Virus record (IMG/VR): IMGVR_UViG_3300027898_000004 | Location: 1 to 41,458 of that record | DNA: 41,458 bases | Source: a virus | Direction: 5' to 3' (one strand) | Part shown: positions 1 to 7,735 of the stretch, one piece after another | Layout of the letters: each line of letters starts with the position of its first letter | How positions within the stretch are numbered: the first letter of the stretch is position 1 | Position numbers and translations under genes: made by a program | Notes under the pieces: model-generated | What the model was told of the DNA's origin: nothing | Database searches by the model: none | The model's input: the letters and a program-made list of their open reading frames with translations, nothing else

Positions 1-405
1 GGTAACTACTCTGCGAGCAGCGCCACAGGTTACAAATCTGCGAGCAGCGCCACAGGTAACTACTCTGCGAGCAGCGCCACAGGTAACTACTCTGCGAGCA
101 GCGCCACAGGTAACTACTCTGCGAGCAGCGCCACAGGTTACAAATCTGCGAGCAGCGCCACAGGTAACTACTCTGCGAGCAGCGCCACAGGTAACTACTC
201 TGCGAGCAGCGCCACAGGTGACAACTCTGCGAGCAGCGCCACAGGTAACTACTCTGCGAGCAGCGCCACAGGTGACAACTCTGCGAGCAGCGCCACAGGT
301 TACAAATCTGCGAGCAGCGCCACAGGTGACAACTCTGCGAGCAGCGCCACAGGTAACTACTCTGCGAGCAGCGCCACAGGTTACAAATCTGCGAGCAGCG
401 CCACC
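1..405 (+). repeat. Tandem 27-bp coding repeat array, 15 units
   Basis: There are fifteen in-phase 27-bp units starting at 1, 28, 55 and so on up to 379. Most of each unit is invariant (TCTGCGAGCAGCGCCACA). Variation is almost confined to codons 2 and 3: AACTAC, TACAAA or GACAAC. The unit order is N Y N N N Y N N D N D Y D N Y. DNA-level identity, rather than only protein similarity, indicates recent expansion or homogenisation by slippage or recombination. Confidence 0.97.
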
Positions 406-612
406 GGAGAGCAGGCAATCGCCGCAGCGTTCGGATTGGAATCGAAGGCGAAAGCTGATGAAGCCGGAATTATCGTGATTGCCTGGTGGGATGAAAGTGT
501 TGACCCGCCACGGAAGCGGCTGACAACTGGCTATGTCGGTGAGGGAAACATCGAACCGAATGTTTGGTATTCGTGTGATTCGGAAGGTAAATTGGTTGAG
601 GTGAAAGAGTGA
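1..612 (+). CDS. DUF7666-like repeat protein, C-terminal part (continues from 41003)
   Basis: This is the 3' part of a gene whose 5' part lies at 41003-41458. It is open from base 1 in frame 1 and ends at TGA 610-612. Positions 1-405 are 15 tandem 27-bp units, each coding nine residues of the form G-x-x-S-A-S-S-A-T, where x-x is NY, YK or DN. The last ~69 residues form a unique tail (AFGLESKAKADEAG... NVWYSCDSEGKLVEV). Tails of this kind, 'xPdvWY.ld.eGkpvev', are what I recall from phage and plasmid DUF7666 proteins. The molecular function of the family is not known to me. The repeats recall YadA-head-like or other beta-solenoid repeats, which is inference. The stop overlaps the GTG start of the DNA polymerase, suggesting coupling. 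Confidence 0.85.
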   Translation, partial: GNYSASSATGYKSASSATGNYSASSATGNYSASSATGNYSASSATGYKSASSATGNYSASSATGNYSASSATGDNSASSATGNYSASSATGDNSASSATGYKSASSATGDNSASSATGNYSASSATGYKSASSATGEQAIAAAFGLESKAKADEAGIIVIAWWDESVDPPRKRLTTGYVGEGNIEPNVWYSCDSEGKLVEVKE

Positions 613-2573
613 AAGCACTCCACATCGACTTTGAAACGTTCAGTGCCTGCGACTTACGGGCTGCAGGGCTGCACAACTATGCCACGCATCCTACAACTGG
701 CGTGCATTGTCTTGGCTATGCATTTGATGATGAACCCGTCCGGCTGATTCCAGAAGATGACTTTGATCTTGAGAAGCTGTTTGTCCGCGAACACGTTGCC
801 GCCGGTGGGATTGTGTACGCGCACAACGCAGCGTTTGAACTGGCTATCTGGAATAACATCATGGTCCCGCGGTACGGCTGGCCTGAACTGAAACCGAGCC
901 AGTGCCGTTGCACAATGGCGATGGCCTATGCAATGGCGCTCCCTGGTGCACTGGAAAAGGTTGCGCCTGCCCTTGGCCTTGGCGTCAATAAAGACGCGCT
1001 TGGTAAGCGGATTATGTTGAAACTTCGCCAGCCGGACAAAGACGGTAATTTTTACAGCCCTGAAAAATCCCCGGATGACTTCCAAAAATTATATGAATAC
1101 TGCAAGCAGGACGTTGTTGTTGAACGCGCAGTGCATGGTCGCCTGATGGAGTTGTCCCCTTATGAACAGAAAGTGTGGGAGTTAGATTATGAAATCAATC
1201 AGCGCGGTATTCAGGTCGATCTTGCGGCCATCGATGCAGCCATCAAACTGGTCGAATCTGAGAAGATCAGGCTTAACAAAGAAATGCTCATTGTCACGGG
1301 TGGCGTTGTTGGTTCGTGCACGGAAGTCCAATTACTTGTTAAGTGGATACGCTCGCAAGGCGTTCAGATCAAGGGCGTTGCGAAAGCAGACGTTATTGAC
1401 TCGCTTGACGGAGATTTACCGGAATGCGTCAGATCCGCGCTTGAGCTGCGCAGAGAGGCGGCTAAATCAAGCACTGCTAAACTCGTCGCCATGCGAGAAC
1501 GAGCTTCGGCAGATGGCCGTGTACGGGGTATCCATCAATACCATGGAGCAAGTACTGGAAGATGGGCAGGTCGTGGGGTTCAAACGCAAAATCTGCCCCG
1601 ACCTAGAAAAGGTATTAAACCTAAACACATCAACGACATCATCACGCATTTAAAAGACCGCGATTACGTTGATGCGATGTATGGGCCAGTTTTAGACGCC
1701 ATCAGCGATTGTGTCAGGGGGATGCTCATTGCGAAGCCAGGGCACGATCTGATTGAGGTGGACTTCAGTGCGATTGAAGCGCGGGTGTTGGCTTGGCTGG
1801 CCGGAGAAGAACGGGTATTGGAGATATTCAGAACACATGGAAAGATTTACGAACATGCGGCATCCGGCATTTATCATGTTGCCTTAGAGGACGTTGATGA
1901 GTTCATGCGCCAGATCGGTAAAGTCGCTGTGCTGGCTCTCGGATACGGTGGCGGCAAGGGCGCGTTTCAATCGATGGCAAAAAACTACAACGTCAAAGTC
2001 AGCGATGACGATGCTGAAGACATTAAAGTGAAATGGCGCGAAGCACATCCGGCCATCGTTCAATACTGGTACGACTTGGAAAACGCTGCGAAGCGTGCCA
2101 TGACAATGGGTGGTATTCATACCGCCGGTGCAGAAGGCCGTAAGGTGGCATTTACGGTCAACGGGTCTTTTCTGTGGTGCAGACTGCCATCCGGCCGTGT
2201 GATCTGCTATTGCTATCCGAAGTTTGTAGACAAAGAAACGCCATGGGGCCAGATGAAAGAATCGATCGCATTTATGGCGGTTGACGGTACATCCGGCAAA
2301 TGGGTTGAAACCACGACATATGGCGGGAGTCTTGCTGAAAACGTAACACAAGCCGTTGCCAGGGATTTACTGGTCAACGCGATGTTTACTCTAAAACAAG
2401 CCCTGTTCGATATCGTCATGCATATTCACGACAGCAACGTTGTGGAAATCGAATCATCGTGCGATAGTAGCATCTTGAAAAAAATTGAAGCACTGATGTG
2501 CGTGCTGCCTAAGTGGGCAGATGGGCTGCCAATTGCGGCAGAGGGTTGGAGAGCAAAGAGGTTTCAAAAATGA
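609..2573 (+). CDS. Family A DNA polymerase with 3'-5' exonuclease domain
   Basis: This is the replicative phage DNA polymerase, 654 aa. The GTG start at 609 overlaps the upstream TGA. The N-terminal DnaQ-like exonuclease shows motif I HIDFET (D7, E9) and motif III YCKQD. Motif II reads HNAAFELAIW, with E where D is usual, so proofreading efficiency is uncertain. The polymerase half shows STGRW...QNLPRP, motif A with D385 (EVDFSAIEAR), motif B with R434, K438 and the following GYGG, and motif C HDS (D608). The length fits phage-type PolA lacking a 5' nuclease. It follows a DUF2815 and DUF2800 pair and precedes a nuclease and a primase-helicase, a common phage replication order. Confidence 0.95.
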   Translation: MKALHIDFETFSACDLRAAGLHNYATHPTTGVHCLGYAFDDEPVRLIPEDDFDLEKLFVREHVAAGGIVYAHNAAFELAIWNNIMVPRYGWPELKPSQCRCTMAMAYAMALPGALEKVAPALGLGVNKDALGKRIMLKLRQPDKDGNFYSPEKSPDDFQKLYEYCKQDVVVERAVHGRLMELSPYEQKVWELDYEINQRGIQVDLAAIDAAIKLVESEKIRLNKEMLIVTGGVVGSCTEVQLLVKWIRSQGVQIKGVAKADVIDSLDGDLPECVRSALELRREAAKSSTAKLVAMRERASADGRVRGIHQYHGASTGRWAGRGVQTQNLPRPRKGIKPKHINDIITHLKDRDYVDAMYGPVLDAISDCVRGMLIAKPGHDLIEVDFSAIEARVLAWLAGEERVLEIFRTHGKIYEHAASGIYHVALEDVDEFMRQIGKVAVLALGYGGGKGAFQSMAKNYNVKVSDDDAEDIKVKWREAHPAIVQYWYDLENAAKRAMTMGGIHTAGAEGRKVAFTVNGSFLWCRLPSGRVICYCYPKFVDKETPWGQMKESIAFMAVDGTSGKWVETTTYGGSLAENVTQAVARDLLVNAMFTLKQALFDIVMHIHDSNVVEIESSCDSSILKKIEALMCVLPKWADGLPIAAEGWRAKRFQK

Positions 2574-2758
2574 GTGACATCATCGACGACGCGAACGAGC
2601 AGGCGGAATTAATTCTGGCGCTGCAGCTGCGCCAACGCCGTAAAGAAGGACAGGCACCAACTGGCAAGTGCCTGTGGTGCGACGAACCAGTAGCAGATCC
2701 GCGGCGCTGGTGCGATAAAGAGTGCATGGAAGATTACGAGCATTTTAATAGGAGGTAA
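2570..2758 (+). CDS. Small zinc-ribbon protein
   Basis: A 62-aa protein with a charged helical N-terminus and a C-terminal four-cysteine knuckle: C34-x2-C37 and C48-x3-C52 (CLWCDEP...WCDKEC). This resembles DUF2116-like zinc ribbons found in phage replication operons. The ATG at 2570 overlaps the polymerase TGA (ATGA), so translation is probably coupled. An in-frame extension to 2513 exists but would lie inside the polymerase gene. Its role is unknown; binding to nucleic acid or to the polymerase is inference. Confidence 0.8.
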   Translation: MSDIIDDANEQAELILALQLRQRRKEGQAPTGKCLWCDEPVADPRRWCDKECMEDYEHFNRR

Positions 2759-2759
2759 T

Positions 2760-3291
2760 GTGGAACAGATCAAAGCCATCCAAACGCACTACAAAGGCTA
2801 CTATTTCAGATCAAGATTGGAAGCTCGGTGGGCGGCGTTCTTTGACGCTCTCGGCATCAAATGGGAATATGAACCGGAGGGCTTTGAGCTGCCGAACGCG
2901 GACCGGTATCTACCTGACTTTTTTATACGGTGGACTGATCGAAATCAGCGTTTTAGCGAGCATCAAAACTGTGGCTACTGGATCGAGAATTAAAGGCACG
3001 CTCCCGACAGAAAGCGAGATACACAAGCTGAGCCTTATTAGCCAGCACACAAAACATCACGGATTCATTTTTACAGGGCTTCCAGGTGAAAAAGGCATTA
3101 TCGAGTGCTTTTTACAGGGCCATGTGCGTGACAATACCGGCGACGACCCCCACTGGCCCCCAGATCGCCAGATAACCTTTTCATCCTTGGTGGGTATGTG
3201 TTCGACGGTTTTGGAAAAGTGTTTCACAGGAGACATTTCGACTTATATAAGTGCCGCCCGCAGCGCTCGATTTGAATTTAACGGAAAATAA
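2760..3291 (+). pseudogene. PD-(D/E)XK nuclease, apparent +1 frameshift
   Basis: The first frame starts with GTG at 2760, just after AGGAGG at 2750-2755, and runs to a TAA at 2991. It encodes EARWAAFFDALGIKWEYEPEGF then LPDFF (P52, D53) and ends YWIE(N). The second frame, open to TAA 3289-3291, continues IKGTLPTESEIHKLSLIS... and FIFTGLPG. Dropping one A at 2988/2989 rejoins them as YWIEIKGTLP, giving the PD...ExK catalytic core of a phage/VRR-like endonuclease of about 176 aa. The cause may be a sequencing or assembly error in a short A pair, a true inactivating mutation, or recoding at the stop codon. The gene sits between the polymerase and primase genes, where such nucleases are usual. 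Confidence 0.75.
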
Positions 3292-3293
3292 TT

Positions 3294-5489
3294 ATGCGTT
3301 TAGAAACTGCGCTTAACCTGGCACGCAATGGGTTTTACATTTTTCCCTGCATCGCCAATCAGAAGGAACCGGCCATAAAAAATTGGCCAGCAAAAGCAAC
3401 GAGAGATGCAGCGCAAATCACGAAATGGTTCAGCAAGCACGACTATAATATTGGTATTTCCACATCGCATTACGAAGACAACATGGCGCTTGTCGTGGTT
3501 GACGTGGATAACAAAAATGGTAAAGACGGCGACACTGAAATTTTTCGGCTTGAGATGGAAGGCAAAGAGTTTCCGCCAACGTTTGAGCAGACAACTCCGA
3601 GTGGTGGGCGTCACCTTGTCTATGGCTGGACAAACGCATTAAAGCAGGGCGTTAACGTGCTTGGCAAGGGCTTGGATATTCGCAGCTCAGGCGGGTATAT
3701 CGTCGGCCCCGGCAGCGTATTGGATGGCGCTGAGTACAAATCTAACGTGGACTGGTTTCATCCGCGGTCGCCAACAGTTGCACCGGGCTGGCTTGTCGAT
3801 CGGCTTGGTGCACCGAAAGCGCCATCTGCAGCCAAGGGCGAAGTTCTGCCAGGCATTGACGCTGACCGCGCAGAGCGCCGCGCCATCAAGTATCTTGAAA
3901 CGGCACCGGTTGCCACTGAAGGAGATGGCGGCGACTTGGCAACGTTCAAAGTGGCGTGCAAGCTGAAAGATTTTGGCTGTGACGAATTGCAAGCCGCAGT
4001 TTTGATGATGACGCACTGGAACGATCGGTGCAGCCCACCGTGGGAACCAGATGAAATGGAAACCAAGGTTCACCACGCTTACCGATACGGCCAAGAACCG
4101 CGAGGTGCAGCAGCGCCAGAAGCGCAGTTCCCCCCAATCCCCGAAACAGAACCGTCAAAAAGCGGAACGAAATCCGCCAAACCTGAAACGCTGCACCCCT
4201 TTGCTGAGATGAATAAAGAGTTTGCCTTCGTCAAAAAGGGTGCGTTTGTACTGCAGGAAACCACTGATGACACAGATCAGTTCGTCACGGAACATCTGAA
4301 CATGGCGGAATTCCACGGATGGTTCGCAAACAAGATGTTTGCAGCAGCCAACAGCAAACCGAAGCCCCTCTCTGAATGTTGGCTCGCATGGTCGCAGCGC
4401 CGTGAATACGAAGCTGTGGTATTCAGGCCACAGGAAAATTGTGGGCCGCGCTGGTACAACTTATGGCGCGGGTTCTCCGTCGCGCCAGCAGCCACGGCAG
4501 ATCATCCAGCAGTTGCGGCGTTCTGTGAACATGCGCTGGTTAATGTTTGCGGCGGCGATGAGATGCTGTGTAATTGGTTGCTCGGATACTTTGCGCACAT
4601 GATCCAGAAGCCATGGGAAAAACCATTGGTTGCCCTGGTATTCAAGGGTAAAAAAGGAACCGGTAAAAACGCATTGGTTGAGCGCGTCGGTCAACTATTT
4701 GCAAGCCATTTTCTTGTTGCGGATGATGAGCGTTATCTGCTGTCAAATTTCAATAGCCATCTTGAATCGAACCTGTTCTTTGTGCTGGATGAAGCCAGTT
4801 GGGCGGGCGACAAACGGGCTGAAGGCAAGCTCAAGGGGCTGATCACAGGCCAACACCACAACATCGAACGCAAGGGCAAGGAAGCCTACAAGGTTAAGAA
4901 CCTGACCCGCGTTGCCATCATCGGTAACGAAGATTGGCTGGTCCCTGCGTCGGCAGATGAACGGCGCTTTGCTGTGTTCAACGTGGGCGACGGCCGCCGG
5001 CAGGATAGAAAGTTCTTTGAGGATATGCGCACCGGCATGGAACAGGGTGGTTATGCGCATCTGCTTAAATTCCTGCAGGACTTCGATCTGGGGGCCGTTG
5101 ACGTGAACGACGCACCAAACACAGTCGGCCTGATGGAACAAAAGATCGCGTCACTCGAGCCATTGGAACAGTGGTGGTATGGCTGCCTTGAAGCAGGCCA
5201 AGTGCTGTGCGGTGACTTCGGCAGCGATTGGCCAGAGCGTCTATCTATTAACCGGCTGCACGATGCGCTGGAACGGTACTACAAAAAACGCAATATCAAA
5301 TCACGCGCCCCGGATCGCAATGCATTGAGCCGGAAGCTGAAGGCGATGGCGCAGCATTACATAAAGAAAAAGAACATCAAGCGCGAATTAGGGGATGGCA
5401 CATACGCCTATTTCCATGCAGGCATTGATCAACTGCGCAGCGATTTTGATGCATACATGGGCGACACTTTGGAATGGGATGAACTATGA
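3294..5489 (+). CDS. Prim-Pol primase / D5-like helicase fusion
   Basis: A 731-aa bifunctional replication protein. Residues 1-180 look like an archaeo-eukaryotic primase (Prim-Pol) domain: LARNGFYIFPC, K-P-xx-W near residue 31, catalytic DVD (D70, D72), TPSGGRHLVY (H107) and GGYIVGPGS. The C-terminal half is a DUF5906/D5-like superfamily 3 helicase: Walker A GKKGTGKNA near residue 453, Walker B FFVLDEASWAG near 497, then sensor-like AIIGNEDWLVPASADERRF. It should prime and unwind the phage origin. ATG 3294 lies 3 nt after the previous stop. The end overlaps the next ATG. Confidence 0.93.
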   Translation: MRLETALNLARNGFYIFPCIANQKEPAIKNWPAKATRDAAQITKWFSKHDYNIGISTSHYEDNMALVVVDVDNKNGKDGDTEIFRLEMEGKEFPPTFEQTTPSGGRHLVYGWTNALKQGVNVLGKGLDIRSSGGYIVGPGSVLDGAEYKSNVDWFHPRSPTVAPGWLVDRLGAPKAPSAAKGEVLPGIDADRAERRAIKYLETAPVATEGDGGDLATFKVACKLKDFGCDELQAAVLMMTHWNDRCSPPWEPDEMETKVHHAYRYGQEPRGAAAPEAQFPPIPETEPSKSGTKSAKPETLHPFAEMNKEFAFVKKGAFVLQETTDDTDQFVTEHLNMAEFHGWFANKMFAAANSKPKPLSECWLAWSQRREYEAVVFRPQENCGPRWYNLWRGFSVAPAATADHPAVAAFCEHALVNVCGGDEMLCNWLLGYFAHMIQKPWEKPLVALVFKGKKGTGKNALVERVGQLFASHFLVADDERYLLSNFNSHLESNLFFVLDEASWAGDKRAEGKLKGLITGQHHNIERKGKEAYKVKNLTRVAIIGNEDWLVPASADERRFAVFNVGDGRRQDRKFFEDMRTGMEQGGYAHLLKFLQDFDLGAVDVNDAPNTVGLMEQKIASLEPLEQWWYGCLEAGQVLCGDFGSDWPERLSINRLHDALERYYKKRNIKSRAPDRNALSRKLKAMAQHYIKKKNIKRELGDGTYAYFHAGIDQLRSDFDAYMGDTLEWDEL

Positions 5490-5671
5490 ATTTATTACCA
5501 GCAGAAGCCGCAGAAAAACTGCGCATGTCAGTTAACACACTGGCGCATTGGCGCTGTACTGGTGAAGGCCCGAAGTACATCAAATTTGGCCGGAAGGTTT
5601 TGTATCCATTAAAGGAACTTGAAGCATTTGAAGCCAAGTGCTTGCGTAGTGCAACCAGCATCAACAACTAA
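5486..5671 (+). CDS. Excisionase/AlpA-like HTH protein
   Basis: A 61-aa DNA-binding protein of the HTH_17 (MerR-like, winged) type: LLPAEAAEKLRMSVNTLAHWRCTGEGPKYIKFGRKVLYPLKELEAFE. The W-R...G-P-x-(Y/F)-x-K-x-G-x-x-V-x-Y pattern is typical of excisionases and AlpA regulators. ATG 5486 overlaps the helicase TGA. It is about 1 kb from the integrase, so a role in excision (Xis) is plausible, but a purely regulatory role cannot be excluded. Confidence 0.8.
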   Translation: MNLLPAEAAEKLRMSVNTLAHWRCTGEGPKYIKFGRKVLYPLKELEAFEAKCLRSATSINN

Positions 5672-5682
5672 GGAGAAGTGAA

Positions 5683-6165
5683 ATGCAATCGTATGTCGGA
5701 ACCAAAACCCTCAAAGCAAAGCCGATGACTCGCGGCGAATACAACACATATCGCGGATGGAAGATGCCTGCCAATGAAGATCCGGCGGAAGCAGGCTACC
5801 TGGTCGAATACACAGATGGCGGAAAGCCAAATCACCAAGGCCACGCCGGGTATATTAGCTGGTCGCCAAAAGACGTATTTGAATATACGTATCGGCCAAC
5901 AACCGGCGCAACGTTCGGGTTGGCCGTTGGCGCGATGAAAGAGGGTTCATTCGCCACACGGGCGGGCTGGAATGGAAAGTCACAGTTCGTTTATTACGTT
6001 GAATCGTGGGAATATCCGCTTGGCGTCATCCATCGGGAATGCTTCGAGTTGAAAACGGTTGACGGTTCCGTTGTGCCCTGGGCCCCATCAGTATCAGACG
6101 CGCTGGCAGAAGATTGGCAGCTTATCGTTCCGGTCGAATCAGCCGAGCCCTACCAGTTTCAATAG
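5683..6165 (+). CDS. Two-domain protein with Tad2-like (DUF2829) C-terminal domain
   Basis: A 160-aa protein preceded by AAGGAGAAGTGAA and ATG 5683. Residues 1-72 form a domain I recall from many phage proteins (KPMTRGEYNxYRGW, GYLVEYxDGGKPNHxGHxGYISWSPKxVFExxYRP). Residues 77-150 match DUF2829: FGLAVGAMKEG, TRAGWNGK (92-99), FELKTVDGSVVPWAPSVSDALAEDWQ. DUF2829 includes Tad2, which sequesters the cyclic ADP-ribose signal of the Thoeris anti-phage system. The anti-Thoeris role is inferred from family membership. It is the last gene of the replication operon, a usual place for accessory anti-defence genes. Confidence 0.8.
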   Translation: MQSYVGTKTLKAKPMTRGEYNTYRGWKMPANEDPAEAGYLVEYTDGGKPNHQGHAGYISWSPKDVFEYTYRPTTGATFGLAVGAMKEGSFATRAGWNGKSQFVYYVESWEYPLGVIHRECFELKTVDGSVVPWAPSVSDALAEDWQLIVPVESAEPYQFQ

Positions 6166-6318
6166 CCAGTAGACCGGCCATATCGCGGACAGGAATACGT
6201 CAAGCGGTATGGCCAACACCCAATTCCATGCGGTATAAACGAAGCCGGCAAAGAACAGTTGGTACACCAGTGTTGCCAAGCCGCCCGCAAGCCACGCACC
6301 TTCCGCCGGTTTATTCAT
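6139..6318 (-). CDS. Small membrane protein
   Basis: A 59-aa very hydrophobic protein (MNKPAEGAWLAGGLATLVYQ...) with two likely membrane spans around residues 9-28 and 31-57. ATG 6318 has AAGGGG six bases upstream on the minus strand. An earlier GTG at 6321 is less well placed. It is convergent with, and overlaps by 27 bp, the end of the Tad2-like gene. No family is recognised. Superinfection exclusion or another membrane role is possible but unsupported. It could be a chance ORF, although the ribosome site and composition argue for a gene. Confidence 0.55.
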   Translation of the reverse strand: MNKPAEGAWLAGGLATLVYQLFFAGFVYTAWNWVLAIPLDVFLSAIWPVYWLLKLVGLG

Positions 6319-6378
6319 CACATCCCCTTAAATATTTGTTGCGGTATACTAAATTTTCTTGCACACCGTTTCAATCGT

Positions 6379-6397
6379 TGTTACACTCACCGTTACA
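6379..6397. promoter_or_regulatory. Degenerate 19-bp operator-like site upstream of integrase
   Basis: TGTTACACTCACCGTTACA matches 13 of the 16 fixed positions of TGTNACGATNATCGTNACA. Both outer half-sites are intact; the mismatches are in the core. It may allow the phage repressor or Cro to influence int. This is weaker than the four main sites. Confidence 0.35.
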
Positions 6398-6402
6398 AAA
6401 TC

Positions 6403-6423
6403 TTGCGACTAGTGTGCGACCAG
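6403..6423 (+). repeat. Direct repeat copy A (GCGACTAGTG type)
   Basis: This 21-bp element begins TTGCGACTAGTG and ends GCGACCAG. It matches copy B at 6588-6608 in 19 of 21 positions. Each copy contains two GCGAC(T/C)AG modules. It is a candidate integrase or excisionase arm-type site. Confidence 0.6.
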
Positions 6424-6568
6424 TTACATTGACCTACTAAGCAAACCCAACACCGGCGCGGGCTGTAGCCCCGATGTGTCGTGACCATAGATCAATTTAA
6501 ATGAGTTGTATCAACGTGCCGTAAGTTGGTTTAACGTGTGTAATCAATAGCTTACGGAGCCTTATGTT

Positions 6569-7708
6569 ATGACAACATCGAATACAATTGCGACTAGTGC
6601 GCGACTAGCTTTGGAATTAAACGAGAAAAATATCAGGTCCGCAGTGCCGGGAATAACGCTTCGTGATGCGAATATCAGCGGGCTACAACTGCAATGCTTT
6701 GCGAAAAGAAAATCATTTTATCTGTATTTCCGAACCAAAACCGGCAAGGAACGGCGGCCAAAACTCGGGGATTACGGCAGCATAACGCTTGCCCAGGCAC
6801 GCAAAATCGCACAGGAAATGTGGACTGAGATTGGCGCAGGTAAAGATCCGGTGGCCGAACGGGAAGTTGTCGAGGTCGAGCACACTCTGAATGATTTGTT
6901 CGATGAAGTCTACAAGCGCCACATAAGCAAAACCAAAACCGCCGTATGGCAAAAGAACAACTATATACGGTATTGTAAAGATACAATCGGAAAGAAGAAG
7001 CTTTCGCAAATTGATTACGCGGTCCTGTCCGACTTCCTTGACACCATGGCCAAGACTCCTACCATGGCCAATCGCGTTCGTGCGATGTTGTCAACGATGT
7101 TCAGCTTTGCTATTCATCCGCTAAAGTGGGTTGCGACACATCCGGTAACTCATGTCGCTAAAAACAAGGAAGATAAACGTAAGCGCTATATGTTGCCAGG
7201 GGAGGCGGCGGCGATATCGGCAGAGTTGATGGCAGCACAGGATAAAGAACCCGCGTCAGTCGCCTTCCTGTACCTGCTGATCTTGACCGGTGCCAGAAAG
7301 AGCGAGATTGCCAACGCGAAGTGGGAGTGGTTGCACGGTAACGTATTACGGCTGCCAGATTCAAAGACCGGCTGGAAACAAATCTACTTGCCGCAGGCCG
7401 CGATGGACGTGTTGGAGAAGCTGCCAAAGACCACAGGAACGCTCACAGGCATCACAGATCCGAAGGGGTTGTGGTACGTGGTGCGCAGGAAAGCGGGTTG
7501 CCCTGACCTGCGTATCCACGATCTACGGCACAGCTTCGCCAGTGCCGCTATCTCAGCCGGCCTGACGTTGGCGCAGATCGGGGAATTGCTTGGCCATAAA
7601 AATGCCCAGACGACCATGCGCTATGCTCACCTGATGGAAGATGCAGCGTCAGCGGCCGTGACTGCAACCGCTGATCAGATCATGGCGCGGATGAAACTGT
7701 CGGCTTGA
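6569..7708 (+). CDS. int: Tyrosine-family site-specific integrase
   Basis: A 379-aa phage integrase that recombines attP with the host attB. Residues 1-100 form a DUF4102-like arm-binding domain (RKSFYLYFRTKTGKERRPKLGDYGSITLAQARK). Residues 105-195 form the core-binding SAM-like domain. The catalytic domain shows R243 (LTGARKSEIANAKW), K266, H317-x-x-R320 (HDLRHSFAS), H343 (LGHKNAQTTM) and nucleophile Y352. All catalytic residues are present, so it is probably active. ATG 6569 has GGAG at 6556-6559. It is followed by the convergent late operon. Confidence 0.96.
   Translation: MTTSNTIATSARLALELNEKNIRSAVPGITLRDANISGLQLQCFAKRKSFYLYFRTKTGKERRPKLGDYGSITLAQARKIAQEMWTEIGAGKDPVAEREVVEVEHTLNDLFDEVYKRHISKTKTAVWQKNNYIRYCKDTIGKKKLSQIDYAVLSDFLDTMAKTPTMANRVRAMLSTMFSFAIHPLKWVATHPVTHVAKNKEDKRKRYMLPGEAAAISAELMAAQDKEPASVAFLYLLILTGARKSEIANAKWEWLHGNVLRLPDSKTGWKQIYLPQAAMDVLEKLPKTTGTLTGITDPKGLWYVVRRKAGCPDLRIHDLRHSFASAAISAGLTLAQIGELLGHKNAQTTMRYAHLMEDAASAAVTATADQIMARMKLSA
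6588..6608 (+). repeat. Direct repeat copy B inside the int start
   Basis: This 21-bp element begins TTGCGACTAGTG and ends GCGACTAG, 185 bp downstream of copy A. It lies within codons 7-14 of the integrase gene, so it is constrained both as code and possibly as a binding site. Confidence 0.6.
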
Positions 7709-7713
7709 TTCGC

Positions 7714-7732
7714 TGTTCGCAAACCGCGAACA
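7714..7732. terminator. Hairpin between convergent int and late operon
   Basis: A perfect 7-bp stem, TGTTCGC / GCGAACA, with loop AAACC, lies just after the integrase stop and just beyond the end of the late operon. It has no clear T tract on either strand, so it may be a weak or factor-assisted bidirectional terminator or an RNA-stabilising end. Confidence 0.4.
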
Positions 7733-7735
7733 AAG

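Larger units (their letters stand above)
6322..6568. other. Integrase upstream region, candidate attachment/regulatory region
   Basis: A 247-bp non-coding stretch between the small membrane protein and the integrase. It holds one half of a 19/21 direct-repeat pair (6403-6423 and 6588-6608) and an operator-like sequence at 6379-6397. Tyrosine-integrase phages usually carry attP beside int, so the attachment site is likely here, but no core identical to a host sequence can be named from this window. Confidence 0.4.

Noticed and set aside
1-405. CRISPR-like regular repeats at both ends
   Set aside because: Units are contiguous with no spacers, keep a reading frame, and code a protein with conserved flanking domains.
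218-478. ORF of TTLRAAPQV repeats
   Set aside because: It is the second frame of the 27-bp array. The frame that joins conserved N- and C-terminal domains is the GNYSASSAT one.
2758-2990. N-terminal part of the 177-aa ORF beginning MWNRSKPSKRTTK
   Set aside because: In this stretch the other frame carries the nuclease motifs (EARWAAFF, LPDFF). Only the part after about 2989 of this ORF is part of the real protein.
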